Below are positions 1 to 8,661 of a stretch of DNA of 64,000 nt, piece by piece. The stretch spans positions 5,580,001-5,644,000 of the forward strand of contig NZ_CP060394.1 of NCBI RefSeq assembly GCF_014274465.1, given 5' to 3'. A program made the translations under genes and the position numbers. Positions within the stretch are counted from its first letter, which is position 1; every line of letters starts with the position of its first letter. Under the pieces are notes generated by a model that saw only the letters and a program-made list of their open reading frames with translations, had not been told where the DNA came from and made no database searches. This DNA is from Alloacidobacterium dinghuense. Lineage in GTDB: Bacteria > Acidobacteriota > Terriglobia > Terriglobales > Acidobacteriaceae.

Positions 1-140
1 TGCGCGTACGTTCTCTTCGAATCAAATTATTTCTGTGATTCCACTTGTGATCCCATGTATGTTTTGGCATCGAAATGAAATGTATTCTCTGCCTCCTCGC
101 TAGTTCGTTCGTGCGATAAGGAAGTGAAGGGTGGCCTTTC

Positions 141-2512
141 GTGCTGAGTGAAGCCCGCGAGCGGCTAAGGGGAACAGACAGTGCCCTGATGACGGCCATT
201 CTTGTCGCTGGGGTGTTGTATTTTGCTCGGGATATCTTCATTCCTCTCGCATTGGCTGGCCTTCTCTCGTTCCTGCTAGCACCCGCGGCAAATTGGCTGG
301 AGCGATGGAAAGTGAAGAGGCTTCCGGCTGCATTGATGGTGATTCTGCTTTGCGTCGGCGCGTTGGGAGCCTCGGTTGGGCGTTGCTGGGGCAGGTCTAC
401 AATCTGGCGGTCGAGCATCCACAGTATCAGCAGAATGTCACCGAAAAAATCAACTCTCTTCATCTGCACTCGAACGGTCGTCTCAGCGAGACGCTGGCAA
501 TGCTAGCCAATGATCGCAAGCAACTTATGAATGGGGATGGGGTCCGCACACCGGTTTCAGACCCGTTACAGCGAAATAGGGTTAGGACGACTCCCGGGCA
601 AGCATTACCGTCCAGCAAATCGACCCAGCCTATTTCGGTGAAAATCGACCAACCGGATGAGTCGATTGCAACGATGGCTGGCCACACCCTTACGCCTCTC
701 CTACATCCGCTCACAACAATATTCGTCGTTCTGATCTTTCTTGTCTTCATGCTGTTGGCGAGGGACGATCTTCGCGATCGAGGGCTTCGCATTGCGGGGA
801 AAGGCCGGATGCATGTAACGACTAAAGCTATCGAAGATGCCAGCCGGCGCGTTAGTCGATATCTCCGGATGCAACTGATCGTCAATCTCTGCTATGGTGC
901 AGTCGTCGGTCTCTTGCTTTGGGCTATCGGAGTTCCGAATCCGCTGTTGTGGGCCGTACTCACTTGTCTGCTGCGCTTCGTTCCATACATCGGAATTCTA
1001 TTGGCAGCGGCAGGGCCGTTGTTGCTCTCTATCGCTGTTTCGCCGCACTGGAGCCTCCTGATCTGGACTGCGTTCATGTATATAGTTCTCGAATTAGTAG
1101 CAGCGAATTTTGTCGAGCCAATGTTATACGGTGCATCAACCGGGATTTCTCCGATCGGTGTCCTGATTGCGGCAATATTCTGGACGCTTCTGTGGGGATT
1201 GCCAGGACTATTATTGTCAACTCCGCTCACCGTGTGCCTCGTCGTAATCGGACGTCAAGTTTCGCACCTGCAGTACCTTGACCTGCTCTTTGGGGATAAC
1301 GAAGCACTGGCGCCTCCTGATCGGTTTTATCAACGCATGCTAGCCTCGAATGCACGAGACGCGACGACGCTCCTTGAAGAGACATTAAAGACCAAATCAG
1401 TCGAACAGGCCTATGACGGCATAGTGGTTCCCGCGATAACGTTGATTGAAGAAGCGCGGCATTCCGAGGAAATGACAGGCGCTCATGCCGAAGAGCTGTT
1501 GCAAAATGTTGAAGAAATCACGGAGGACGTCTTTGGCAAATGCAACGAGACTGCTGCCGTCCAGCTTGAATCAAAGTTGCCGCGCCAGGTAGTGTGCGTG
1601 CCAGCGCGAGATTTCGCCGATGAAGTCGCCTGCCAGTTGGCGGCACAGGTGCTCAGCCAGGTTTCCTTCGCAACTGCGTTGTCGGCGGATACGTCTACGG
1701 CGGAGGTGCTCCAATCCCTGGAGAGTTCCCGACCGGATGCGATTTGTGTGGTGGGGATTCCGCCTCATGCAATTCGACATCTGAGAATGCGATGTCACCA
1801 GATTCGCGCAAAATTTCCTACCATCCCCCTGGTTGCTTGTATTCTCAGCGAGCAATGTGATCTGTCGAAGCTGAAGGTTCGCATACCGTCAGAAGACGCG
1901 CAGCATGTGGTTTGTTCTCTCCAACTGATGAAGGACTATCTATTGCCACTCCTGGGGCCTGTGTCGATAGATGCTCCGGCAGACTCGGCTGTGTCTCAAG
2001 AGGAATCTGCAAAAGAATTAGCTGATTCGTTGCAACATATGCAGCTTCCAGATGTATTCGATGAACCGAAAGAGACGGTGTTTAATCACTTGACGATGAC
2101 ACTGGCGCGCGCCTTCGATGCTCCGATAGCGCTGATCACTGTGACGAATGGTCAAAGGCGTTTCTGGGAGTCGCGATGCGGCCTGCCTGATGATTTGCAA
2201 TCAACAGACGAAAATGAGTGCGATCGGTCGATTTGCAGCAGGATTGTTCTGCCTGACTCCGGACTGGTGATCGGAGATATAGCAACAGACAAGCGCTTTG
2301 AAAGAGACCGATTCTTAAAGGAAAGTGGAATACGATTTTATGCAGGCGCTCCACTGAAGTCCCCCGAAGGCAAGACCATGGGATCAATCTGCGTGTTGGA
2401 CACGAGACCCCGGGAGTTAGGTGAGGAGCGAAAGGACTTGTTAGTGTCTGTTGCGAATGCCGTGGTGCAGGCCATCGAATTACACAGCGGAGAAACGTCG
2501 GAGGTCTCTTAG
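141..2512 (+). pseudogene. AI-2E family (PerM-like) transporter with C-terminal regulatory domains, frameshifted
   Basis: Two reading frames together encode one protein of about 790 residues. The first frame starts at GTG 141 and gives the N-terminal membrane segments. Homology continues in another frame from about position 374, in the stretch ending GQVYNLAVEHPQY, so about one base is missing near 371-381. The permease core (about 690-1270) has hydrophobic segments and the conserved FVPYIG and PLLWAV stretches of the AI-2E/PerM family. After it come a linker, a segment (about 1580-1930) resembling a cobalamin-binding-like fold without an obvious ligand His, and a GAF domain (about 2065-2490). 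The permease family is known to export small molecules, but the substrate here is unknown. A sequencing error cannot be excluded, because the second frame is open for over 700 codons. Confidence 0.8.
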
Positions 2513-2536
2513 GCTTGGTTTCCCCTTGCGGTGGTA

Positions 2537-3613
2537 CTATTTCGCGGACGCGCCATTCCGTAGCAAACGCATCAGGGCTCTCTCGTCCCGCTGGGCCCGC
2601 TGTAAAACGGCGGCTGCGCCTGAGCCTTTGCCGTGATTACTCATCTTGAACAACCGAATCATTTCACCATTTAGATAGCATTCGATCACCGCGGGATGGA
2701 CATAACACTTACGACAGACCGACGGCGTATTACCGAGCCGCACGGCGACCTGTTTGATCATTTCCACTATGTTCTTCTTAGCCTGCGTTTCCGATTCGAA
2801 CGCTCCGAATTCTCTCAGCAGCGTACACGCGATTAATGTTCCCGCCCAGGTGCGGAAGTCCTTCGCCGTGAAATCCTGACGGCTCACTTCCCGCAAATAG
2901 TCGTTCACATCCGCTGAATCAATTGTGTGGTGTTCGCCCTCGCTGTCGATATATTGAAAAAGCTCGTAGCCCGGTATGTCTTGGCAACGCTGGACAATCC
3001 TCGCCAGCCGGCGATTGGTGGTGTCGACTGCGTGACGAATACCGCTTTTGCCCTGAAACTTGAATGTGATCTTTGAGCCATCGACTGCCACGTGGCGGTT
3101 TCGCATAGTTGTCAAACCGTAAGAATTGTTCTCCCTAGCATATTCTTCGTTACCTACGCGAATGAACGTTGTCTCCATTAAGCGAACAACTGTGGCAAGT
3201 ACCTTCTGGCGTGGCATGCCGGGAGCAGATAAATCATGATCAACCTGCTCGCGGATGACGGGGAGAGCCACTCCGAATATGAGCATGCGTTCATATTTCG
3301 TCTCGTCACGCACCTCGCGCCAGCGAGGATGGTACTTGCTCTGTTTCCTGCCCTTCGCATCGCGTCCTGTGACCTGCAAATGGCCTTTCGGATTGATGCA
3401 AATCCACACGTTCGACCATGCAGGTGGAATGACGAGCGACTTAATTCGAGCTAAAGTCTCTGCGTCCCTTAACGGCGAACCGTCGGGCCCAATGTAGGTG
3501 AAGCCTCTGCCTTTGCGGTTTCGAGAGATGCCTGGCTGCGTGTCGGAAACATACCGAAGACCGGCCTCTTTTGCTGACTGGCTGGGATCTGGAGTACTCG
3601 TTGGATTAGGCAT
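2537..3613 (-). CDS. DNA topoisomerase IB (poxvirus/bacterial type)
   Basis: This 358-residue protein matches the bacterial type IB topoisomerases, which relax supercoils by a 3'-phosphotyrosine nick without ATP. Visible family marks are the N-terminal beta domain with the FTYIGPDG and SLVIPPAW stretches, the RVGNEEYA motif, the KDFRTWAGT motif carrying a catalytic Arg, and the active-site Tyr304 in CRKCYVHP. The length is normal for the family. It is the last gene of a minus-strand run with a ferritin-like protein (52 bp upstream) and a lysine-rich protein. That company suggests a DNA protection or stress role, which is inference. Confidence 0.95.
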   Translation of the reverse strand: MPNPTSTPDPSQSAKEAGLRYVSDTQPGISRNRKGRGFTYIGPDGSPLRDAETLARIKSLVIPPAWSNVWICINPKGHLQVTGRDAKGRKQSKYHPRWREVRDETKYERMLIFGVALPVIREQVDHDLSAPGMPRQKVLATVVRLMETTFIRVGNEEYARENNSYGLTTMRNRHVAVDGSKITFKFQGKSGIRHAVDTTNRRLARIVQRCQDIPGYELFQYIDSEGEHHTIDSADVNDYLREVSRQDFTAKDFRTWAGTLIACTLLREFGAFESETQAKKNIVEMIKQVAVRLGNTPSVCRKCYVHPAVIECYLNGEMIRLFKMSNHGKGSGAAAVLQRAQRDERALMRLLRNGASAK

Positions 3614-3665
3614 GTCTCTGGCGGGAACGGTTCCTTCCGAGATAAATTGTCGCTGAATACATTCC

Positions 3666-4130
3666 TTAGTCAGCGATTCCAGGATTAGGTGGATCGATTC
3701 CGAGCGCGGTCGCCAGCGCGATCAGATGATCCTGTTCCTGAACCAGGATATTGCGAAGGCTCTCAGTGATGGCAAACTCATTGAGCTCGTCCGACTGTTT
3801 TATACGGCGACGGTATTGACGGATTGTTTCTTTCTCGTTCTCCAGATCAAATCGAAGCATTTCATCAGCCTTCTCCGAGGTCTTGACGGACTTGGGAGTG
3901 ACACTAGGCATGCCACCCAGATAGTCGATGTGATTGGCCACTTGTAACGCATGAGAAAGCTCTTCGGTGGCATGAACTGCCAGCTCATCGGCAATATTCA
4001 TGTACGCAGCCCCTTTGAGCACTTGCGAATAGTTCACGTACGAGATGATTGCCTGGTATTCCCGGGAAAGATCTTCATTGAGTGCGTCGATTAGCTTCTC
4101 ACGGTTCATCTTGCCATTCTTAGTCGTCAC
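3666..4130 (-). CDS. ferritin-like domain protein (bacterioferritin-like)
   Basis: This 154-residue all-alpha protein has the spaced acidic and His residues of the ferritin-like fold: EDLSREYQAIISY in helix 1, HATEELSHALQVANHI in helix 2, and LRNILVQEQDHL near the C-terminus. These would form a di-iron site. The likely role is iron storage or peroxide detoxification. The GTG start at 4130 is supported by an AAGGA ribosome-binding site about 10 bases upstream. The gene lies 18 bp after the lysine-rich protein gene and 52 bp before topoisomerase IB on the same strand, so co-transcription is likely. It could also be classed with Dps-like or DUF892-type proteins, but the spacing looks bacterioferritin-like. 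Confidence 0.8.
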   Translation of the reverse strand: MTTKNGKMNREKLIDALNEDLSREYQAIISYVNYSQVLKGAAYMNIADELAVHATEELSHALQVANHIDYLGGMPSVTPKSVKTSEKADEMLRFDLENEKETIRQYRRRIKQSDELNEFAITESLRNILVQEQDHLIALATALGIDPPNPGIAD

Positions 4131-4148
4131 TTTTTTGGTTCCTTTCAG

Positions 4149-4388
4149 TTAGTCGAGGTCTTCATCTCGCACCGTGGCAGTAGAAACGGAGGCTTTTCTA
4201 TTTCGACCTGATGTACGGGGCGCTCTCCGCTTTACGGGCTGCTGTTTTGCGACTGCTCTTTCCATCGCATCATTGACAGTCTGCTCAAGCTCGTCTTGGG
4301 GAACGCCCTTCTTCACGGCCTTTTTGACAGCCTTGTCGAGCTTTTGCACTGCTTTTTTTCGCGCTTTGACTGAGCTCTTTTTTGCCAT
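4149..4388 (-). CDS. small lysine-rich, histone-like basic protein
   Basis: This predicted protein of 79 residues is rich in Lys, Arg and Ala. It opens with MAKKSSVKARKKAVQKLD, has an amphipathic helical stretch, and ends in a basic tail with PVKRRAPRTSGRNRK. The ATG at 4388 is preferred because GAGG lies about 11 bases upstream; an upstream in-frame GTG at 4421 would add 11 residues. Composition suggests nucleic acid binding, like histone H1-like or PARP-linker-like bacterial proteins, but no named family is recognised. It is the first gene of the cluster with the ferritin-like protein and topoisomerase IB, which fits a chromosome protection role by inference. Confidence 0.6.
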   Translation of the reverse strand: MAKKSSVKARKKAVQKLDKAVKKAVKKGVPQDELEQTVNDAMERAVAKQQPVKRRAPRTSGRNRKASVSTATVRDEDLD

Positions 4389-4509
4389 ATCGGGAACATC
4401 CTCGGTCTGTATGATGCCCACGTTTGACGTTTCGCGGGCGATTTATCTACTGAGATGTCCTAAATCAACCGGTATGAACCGTTTCCGCACCTGACGCTTC
4501 AGGGCTGCG

Positions 4510-4689
4510 ATGATCACTCCTGTCGTTCATGAAGCCGAATGGATGTCACTTTTGTCGGATTTGCCACGCTGGCAACCACCCGACAAACTGACGGTCGTTA
4601 TCTCCTCTCATCCTGACGATGAGACGTTAGGTACACGCGAACGTGTGGGCCACAGAAACGTATCTCGCCGCCGCAGGACGAGAAATTGA
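4510..4689 (+). pseudogene. PIG-L (LmbE-like) deacetylase, N-terminal fragment
   Basis: Reading from ATG 4510, the product carries VVISSHPDDETLG, the metal-binding signature of PIG-L/LmbE N-acetylglucosaminyl deacetylases. Homology is lost straight after the Gly and the frame stops at 4689, giving 59 residues where the family has about 220-250. An in-frame stop at 4492 rules out an earlier start. The next 267 bases up to the pyrophosphatase gene hold short open frames, one with HELDLYLRQSHAERDLESLG, but I could not tie them to the C-terminus of this family. The gene looks like the stump of a deletion. Confidence 0.75.
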
Positions 4690-4956
4690 TGAATCATACT
4701 CGGACTGTAACGCCGCATTGTTTTGCCAGAGCTTATGGTCTCCATCCACTGACAATGGTCGGCGAGACATCCTGTCGCTATCACGAGCTGGACCTGTATT
4801 TACGTCAATCCCATGCAGAGCGAGATCTGGAATCTCTCGGCCGCAATTTACTCACAGGAGGGCCATTGGGGTTGAATAAGCATTTCTATCCAAGCGTATT
4901 TCGCCATCACATGTAACAGTAAGCAGGTATGTGAAGGCGCCAGAGAGGTGTGACAA

Positions 4957-5490
4957 ATGAAGTCTTTGACGGATCCAACAAAGTTGAAACCGATTAATAA
5001 GAAGGATGACCTTCTTCAGGTCATTATTGAAACTCCAGCTGGCAGCCGAAACAAATTCGCATACGATCCGGACCAGGGCATTTTCGCGCTCAAGAAAGTT
5101 CTGCCGGCAGGCATGGTGTTCCCCTACGACTTCGGCTTTCTACCTCAAACCATCGCTCCAGACGGTGATCCGCTGGATGTGCTTCTGCTGATGGACGAGC
5201 CCGCATTCCCAGGTTGCGCCGTTCACGCTCGACTCATCGGAGTTATCGAGGGCGAACAGCTCGACGGCAAAAAGAAAATTCGGAATGATCGTCTTGTCGC
5301 TGTTGCCGAAGCCAATCACATGTACGCTAACGTGCGAAAGTTGAAGGACCTTCCTGCCAAATGGATAAAGGAACTCCAGGATTTCTTCGTGAACTATCAC
5401 AACCTCGAAGGCAAGAAATATCGATTGCTTGGATGCAAAGGCGAAGACACGGCATTTCGCTTGATCAAGGAAGCAAAAAGGGCGGCCTAA
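4957..5490 (+). CDS. ppa: inorganic pyrophosphatase, family I
   Basis: This soluble family I pyrophosphatase of 177 residues hydrolyses PPi to two phosphates, driving biosynthetic reactions forward. The signature DGDPLD lies at residues 69-74 with its metal-binding aspartates. The MVFPYDFGFLPQT segment and a basic region with KKKIRNDRL also match the family. The length is typical. The ATG at 4957 has a GAGAGG-like ribosome-binding site about 10 bases upstream. The gene stands alone between a deacetylase remnant and a small unknown gene. Confidence 0.93.
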   Translation: MKSLTDPTKLKPINKKDDLLQVIIETPAGSRNKFAYDPDQGIFALKKVLPAGMVFPYDFGFLPQTIAPDGDPLDVLLLMDEPAFPGCAVHARLIGVIEGEQLDGKKKIRNDRLVAVAEANHMYANVRKLKDLPAKWIKELQDFFVNYHNLEGKKYRLLGCKGEDTAFRLIKEAKRAA

Positions 5491-5604
5491 TTAGCACTTT
5501 CCCGGATAGAGCCCGATGGATCGAATCTCAGATCTCACTCTCACGTTCTCACGAGGTTCGGCATCCTATTTGTTCGGCATCCTATTTAAGGAGACTTTGT
5601 CGTG

Positions 5605-5790
5605 ATGAACAGAATGCAAATCGAAGCGAGCGTCTCAAGGGAAACGGAAGCCATCCTGGCCTTACAGGTACATCTGAAATCCAGTAGGTTGTCGAAACTG
5701 CGGAGAGGTCAACTCGAGGTCGATCTCTACAATCGAATACACAAGCGATACATTGCGGTCCAGGCTCTAAAGCAATTCCTCAGTCGTTAA
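5605..5790 (+). CDS. small hypothetical protein
   Basis: This frame encodes 61 residues, or 62 if the GTG at 5602 is used. A good AAGGAG ribosome-binding site lies at 5588-5593, 8-11 bases before the two possible starts. The product is hydrophilic and probably helical (RGQLEVDLYNRIHKRYIAVQ). No family is recognised. Its 3' end overlaps the end of the convergent iron permease family gene by 11 bases, which is compatible with a real gene. The call rests mainly on the ribosome-binding site. Confidence 0.45.
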   Translation: MNRMQIEASVSRETEAILALQVHLKSSRLSKLRRGQLEVDLYNRIHKRYIAVQALKQFLSR

Positions 5791-6223
5791 CATCTGCCAT
5801 CTTGCCGGAACGAGCTTGACTTTCTCGCTGATTGCATTCTCCCTTGATCTTTTCGTACTTCGCGTGAAGTTCATCGAGTTCCAGATCGCTCAGGTTTTCG
5901 ATATCGATCATCTGGTCACGTGCTTTATCAATAGAGCGTATCAACTCGTTGAGTTTGAGATTGATTGCCCGGGCATCTCGATTCTGGGTGTTTTGAATGA
6001 GAAAGACCATCAAAAAGGTTACGATCGTTGTTCCTGTGTTGATTACGAGCTGCCAGGTATCGGAGAAATGAAAGATCGGACCGAGTACAGCCCAGATCAC
6101 GATCACCAGTCCTGCTCCGGCGAATGCCCACTTGGATCCCAACCATCCGGATGCCGAGGCTGCAAACTGCCCAAACCAATCGTTTGTAGTCCGTGTCTGT
6201 ACTTCCAAGGCTGATTTGTTCAT
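5780..6223 (-). CDS. low affinity iron permease family membrane protein
   Basis: The 147-residue product matches the bacterial low-affinity iron permease (Fet4-like) family. It opens with TRTTNDWFGQFAASASGWLG and has two membrane segments (about residues 26-50 and 56-80). Then comes the conserved VFLIQNTQNRDARAINLKL stretch and a charged C-terminal helix typical of the family. The ATG at 6223 is chosen over the longer frame start because GGAG lies just upstream and the extra N-terminus has no family match. Metal transport by bacterial members is poorly tested. It sits directly behind the stump of a GH15 gene and probably shares a transcript with VKOR and SDR. Confidence 0.82.
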   Translation of the reverse strand: MNKSALEVQTRTTNDWFGQFAASASGWLGSKWAFAGAGLVIVIWAVLGPIFHFSDTWQLVINTGTTIVTFLMVFLIQNTQNRDARAINLKLNELIRSIDKARDQMIDIENLSDLELDELHAKYEKIKGECNQRESQARSGKMADVND

Positions 6224-6239
6224 TTCCAATCTCCACATT

Positions 6240-6911
6240 CTGAAAACCCGGCGCAACATTGCCATTACTGGCGCGATCGAACTCCCAGTCCATTTTGAAG
6301 TCTTCATGGAGATCCGTCCATCCATCGCTGGCGCCTACAAAACCGCAGGAAACATGGGAAAACGGGACGGTCGCAGCCACGGCCATCCATCTGCTGCCCT
6401 TCGTCGCCATAAGGATGCGTTGACCGTTCGCCACCACAACGTAGCCATGATTGCCTGCGCCTCCGATTTCGAGGTGCGGTGCGCAAAGCGCAAAGAGCTT
6501 CAGTTCCGGGAGGAACTTTTTGTTCTTTCCCTTAAGAGTTGTCCTCTGCAGGAGACACGGGAGGTGCGGATCGCCGATGATTTCTTTGGTCAATGTGTAG
6601 CGGCCTTCGGGGTCGGTGTTGACGACGCGATAGCCCAGGGCGTGATCGGAAATGCGCTCCGTGACAACGGTCAGGTCGCGCTTTTCTTCATGAAGGAATG
6701 TTTTGCCGTCTGTCACCAGATGCTGGAGGTCGCGAAGCTGCGGACGATCGACGGTAGGGTAGTAAACCTCGGTAATGATGCCATTCCAGATGGTGAACCA
6801 GAGATGGCTCGAAGCAGAGTAGGCCGTCCCTATGCCGGTTTTATTGCTGTGAGTCCATCGGGGTTCAATTCCTGGTTTCCCGAAAGCCTCCTTGCCGATA
6901 GCCTGCTGCAT
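6240..6911 (-). pseudogene. GH15 glucoamylase-like protein, N-terminal fragment
   Basis: From the start at 6911 the product reads as the N-terminal beta-sandwich of a bacterial glycoside hydrolase family 15 enzyme (glucoamylase/glucodextranase type): GIGTAYSASSHLWFTIWNG, then EVYYPTVDRPQLRDLQ and DGWTDLHEDFKMDWEFDRA. Homology stops around 6245 (NGNVAP) and the frame runs out of frame into the iron permease gene. The whole catalytic (alpha/alpha)6 barrel is missing; complete members have about 800 residues. A deletion fused the stump to the promoter-proximal side of the downstream gene. Confidence 0.8.
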
Positions 6912-6972
6912 ACTCCATCCTCACTTCGATTCCAAGCGTATGGTGTGTGTCGACACTACGGAAGCGAAGAAA

Positions 6973-7527
6973 TCACTTCCAATGAATTGTTGCGGAATCG
7001 ACGCGCGTCTGAATTGGCGGAACCTCGACGATCTGGTAGGTACCGGAAGCAGTCTTTCTGCCAATCGCAACAGATTCAGAGAAAGTGTCGTGAATGGTCG
7101 TGCGTCCGGCGTACGCCATCACTCCCACAGAAATCGCAGTGCCTGTACACCAGGAACAAAGCTTTCCGAAGCTGAACACCTGCCGCCCTGCATTGAAAGC
7201 CGCTGCGGACGCATCGAGGACAATCTTCGCGGCGAGCAGGGGCCTGGCTGTTCTATGACGCCGGGCAAGAATCGCCAGCGTGAGGGTGGCACCAAAGCTT
7301 GCCAGCCCCAGCAGTGCGTCTGGTATTCCTAAAGGGTGGGCGGCCTTGGACATCGTGATGCGCTCGGAATCGAACACGCTCATTGGAGGATCAGGAAGCC
7401 GGGATAGAACGCCTGTTTGATACAGCGCTACCGGAACGAGCGTAGCCAAAGCAGAACAGCAGGCCCCCAATAACAACGCATGCTGATGAGCGTTAGCCTT
7501 TGTTTCGACATCCGAGGCTGTCCTCAC
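6973..7527 (-). CDS. vitamin K epoxide reductase (VKOR) family protein
   Basis: The 184-residue membrane protein has four hydrophobic stretches and the VKOR redox motif CSWC at residues 124-127, preceded by GRQVFSFGKL. Bacterial VKOR homologues reoxidise periplasmic disulfide-forming partners using quinones. The usual second Cys pair in the first loop is not obvious; the only other cysteines seen lie in GACCSA near the N-terminus, so the electron path may differ. The gene overlaps the end of the SDR gene by 4 bases, showing translational coupling. Confidence 0.85.
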   Translation of the reverse strand: MRTASDVETKANAHQHALLLGACCSALATLVPVALYQTGVLSRLPDPPMSVFDSERITMSKAAHPLGIPDALLGLASFGATLTLAILARRHRTARPLLAAKIVLDASAAAFNAGRQVFSFGKLCSWCTGTAISVGVMAYAGRTTIHDTFSESVAIGRKTASGTYQIVEVPPIQTRVDSATIHWK

Positions 7528-8534
7528 GACATTCTCCGCCGGGCTAGAAGGACTCCGCCAATCGCCGCGACGAGCGCTGTCGCCCCTAGGGCGACGATAC
7601 CCCTGTTGAGGGACAGAAAAATTTCGGCACTTGTTTCCGAGGACCGGTCGGCAAACTTTCCGCGTGCGCTATGTTTGCCAGGTACATAGTCGTAGAGATT
7701 ATTCGGCGCATTGGGATCTTTCGGTTCGTTGGGAATCTGCTGCGACTTGTATCCGGTCCTGCCTAGATAGATGTCGAGCAATCCGGGGAAAAACTTCTGA
7801 CCCACAATAGCCATCACGGTGGGCGTACCCACCCAATATTCTCTGCGCGGGTTCTTCGCCAGCCCTGCGGCGATAACTACCTCGGCAGCAAGTTCCGGCT
7901 CGAAGATGGGCGGTACCGGCTGGGGGTCATTCGGCATGCGATTCTTTACCCAGTCGAACTGAGTCGTGTTCATTGCGGGCATGTGCACGGCGGTAAGTTT
8001 TACATTGCTCTTATCGTGGTGAAGTTCGCACCGAAGCGAATCTGTGAATCCATTGATCGCGTGTTTGCACGCGCAATAAGCCGACTGTAGGGGAATCGAA
8101 CGATAGGAAAGCGCAGAACCAATCTGGATGATAGTGCCGTGATCCCTGGGAAGCATCCGCTTCAACGCGGCTAGCGTGCCGTGCACGAATCCTAGGTAGA
8201 GGACGTCGGACACCCGCTTATAGTCGGAAGGCTCCATTTCCTTTACAGGCGAGAAAACGCTCACCATCGCGTCATTCACCCAAACATCAATGGGTCCGAA
8301 CTCCTCTTCTACGCGGCTCGCAGCAGCGTCGACTGCGGCAGCGTCTACCACGTCCACGGGTAAGACCAAAGCCCGGCCGCCGAGTGCTTCACACTCTTCC
8401 TTTGCAGCGTTGAGCGCTTCGGGATTTCTGGCCAACAATCCAATGCTCGCTCCGCGCTTTGCGAAGCCGTGAGCGATCGCCCGCCCCAGACCCGCTGAGG
8501 AGCCCGTGATTACAACCACCAGTTCGTTTGCCAT
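7524..8534 (-). CDS. SDR family NAD(P)-dependent oxidoreductase with C-terminal membrane anchor
   Basis: This 336-residue classical short-chain dehydrogenase has the cofactor motif TGSSAGLG (10-17), an NDAM motif (87-90) where NNAG is usual, and the catalytic triad Ser140, Tyr153 and Lys157 in YCACK. It is longer than a standard SDR of about 250 residues. The extra C-terminal part holds a proline- and asparagine-rich linker and a hydrophobic segment followed by RRR, which looks like a membrane anchor. The substrate is unknown. It starts a minus-strand group with VKOR, divergent from the M24 gene across a 127 bp gap that must hold both promoters. Confidence 0.92.
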   Translation of the reverse strand: MANELVVVITGSSAGLGRAIAHGFAKRGASIGLLARNPEALNAAKEECEALGGRALVLPVDVVDAAAVDAAASRVEEEFGPIDVWVNDAMVSVFSPVKEMEPSDYKRVSDVLYLGFVHGTLAALKRMLPRDHGTIIQIGSALSYRSIPLQSAYCACKHAINGFTDSLRCELHHDKSNVKLTAVHMPAMNTTQFDWVKNRMPNDPQPVPPIFEPELAAEVVIAAGLAKNPRREYWVGTPTVMAIVGQKFFPGLLDIYLGRTGYKSQQIPNEPKDPNAPNNLYDYVPGKHSARGKFADRSSETSAEIFLSLNRGIVALGATALVAAIGGVLLARRRMS

Positions 8535-8661
8535 TGATTTACCCGACGCCCAAGAGAGGGAACGTGCTTTCTATACCAGTGGGATGCTTCTTTCATCACA
8601 CGGAACATCTCCGCGCGATCTTTTATCGTCTACCTAAAAGACAGAGAGAAGTGAAAATCCT

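Noticed and set aside
4690-4956. Short frames after the PIG-L stump as a separate gene
   Set aside because: Two overlapping frames of 76-78 codons exist but there is no domain, good ribosome-binding site or family likeness.
6132-7175. 347-codon plus-strand frame
   Set aside because: Antisense to the GH15 remnant and VKOR gene, both of which show family motifs.
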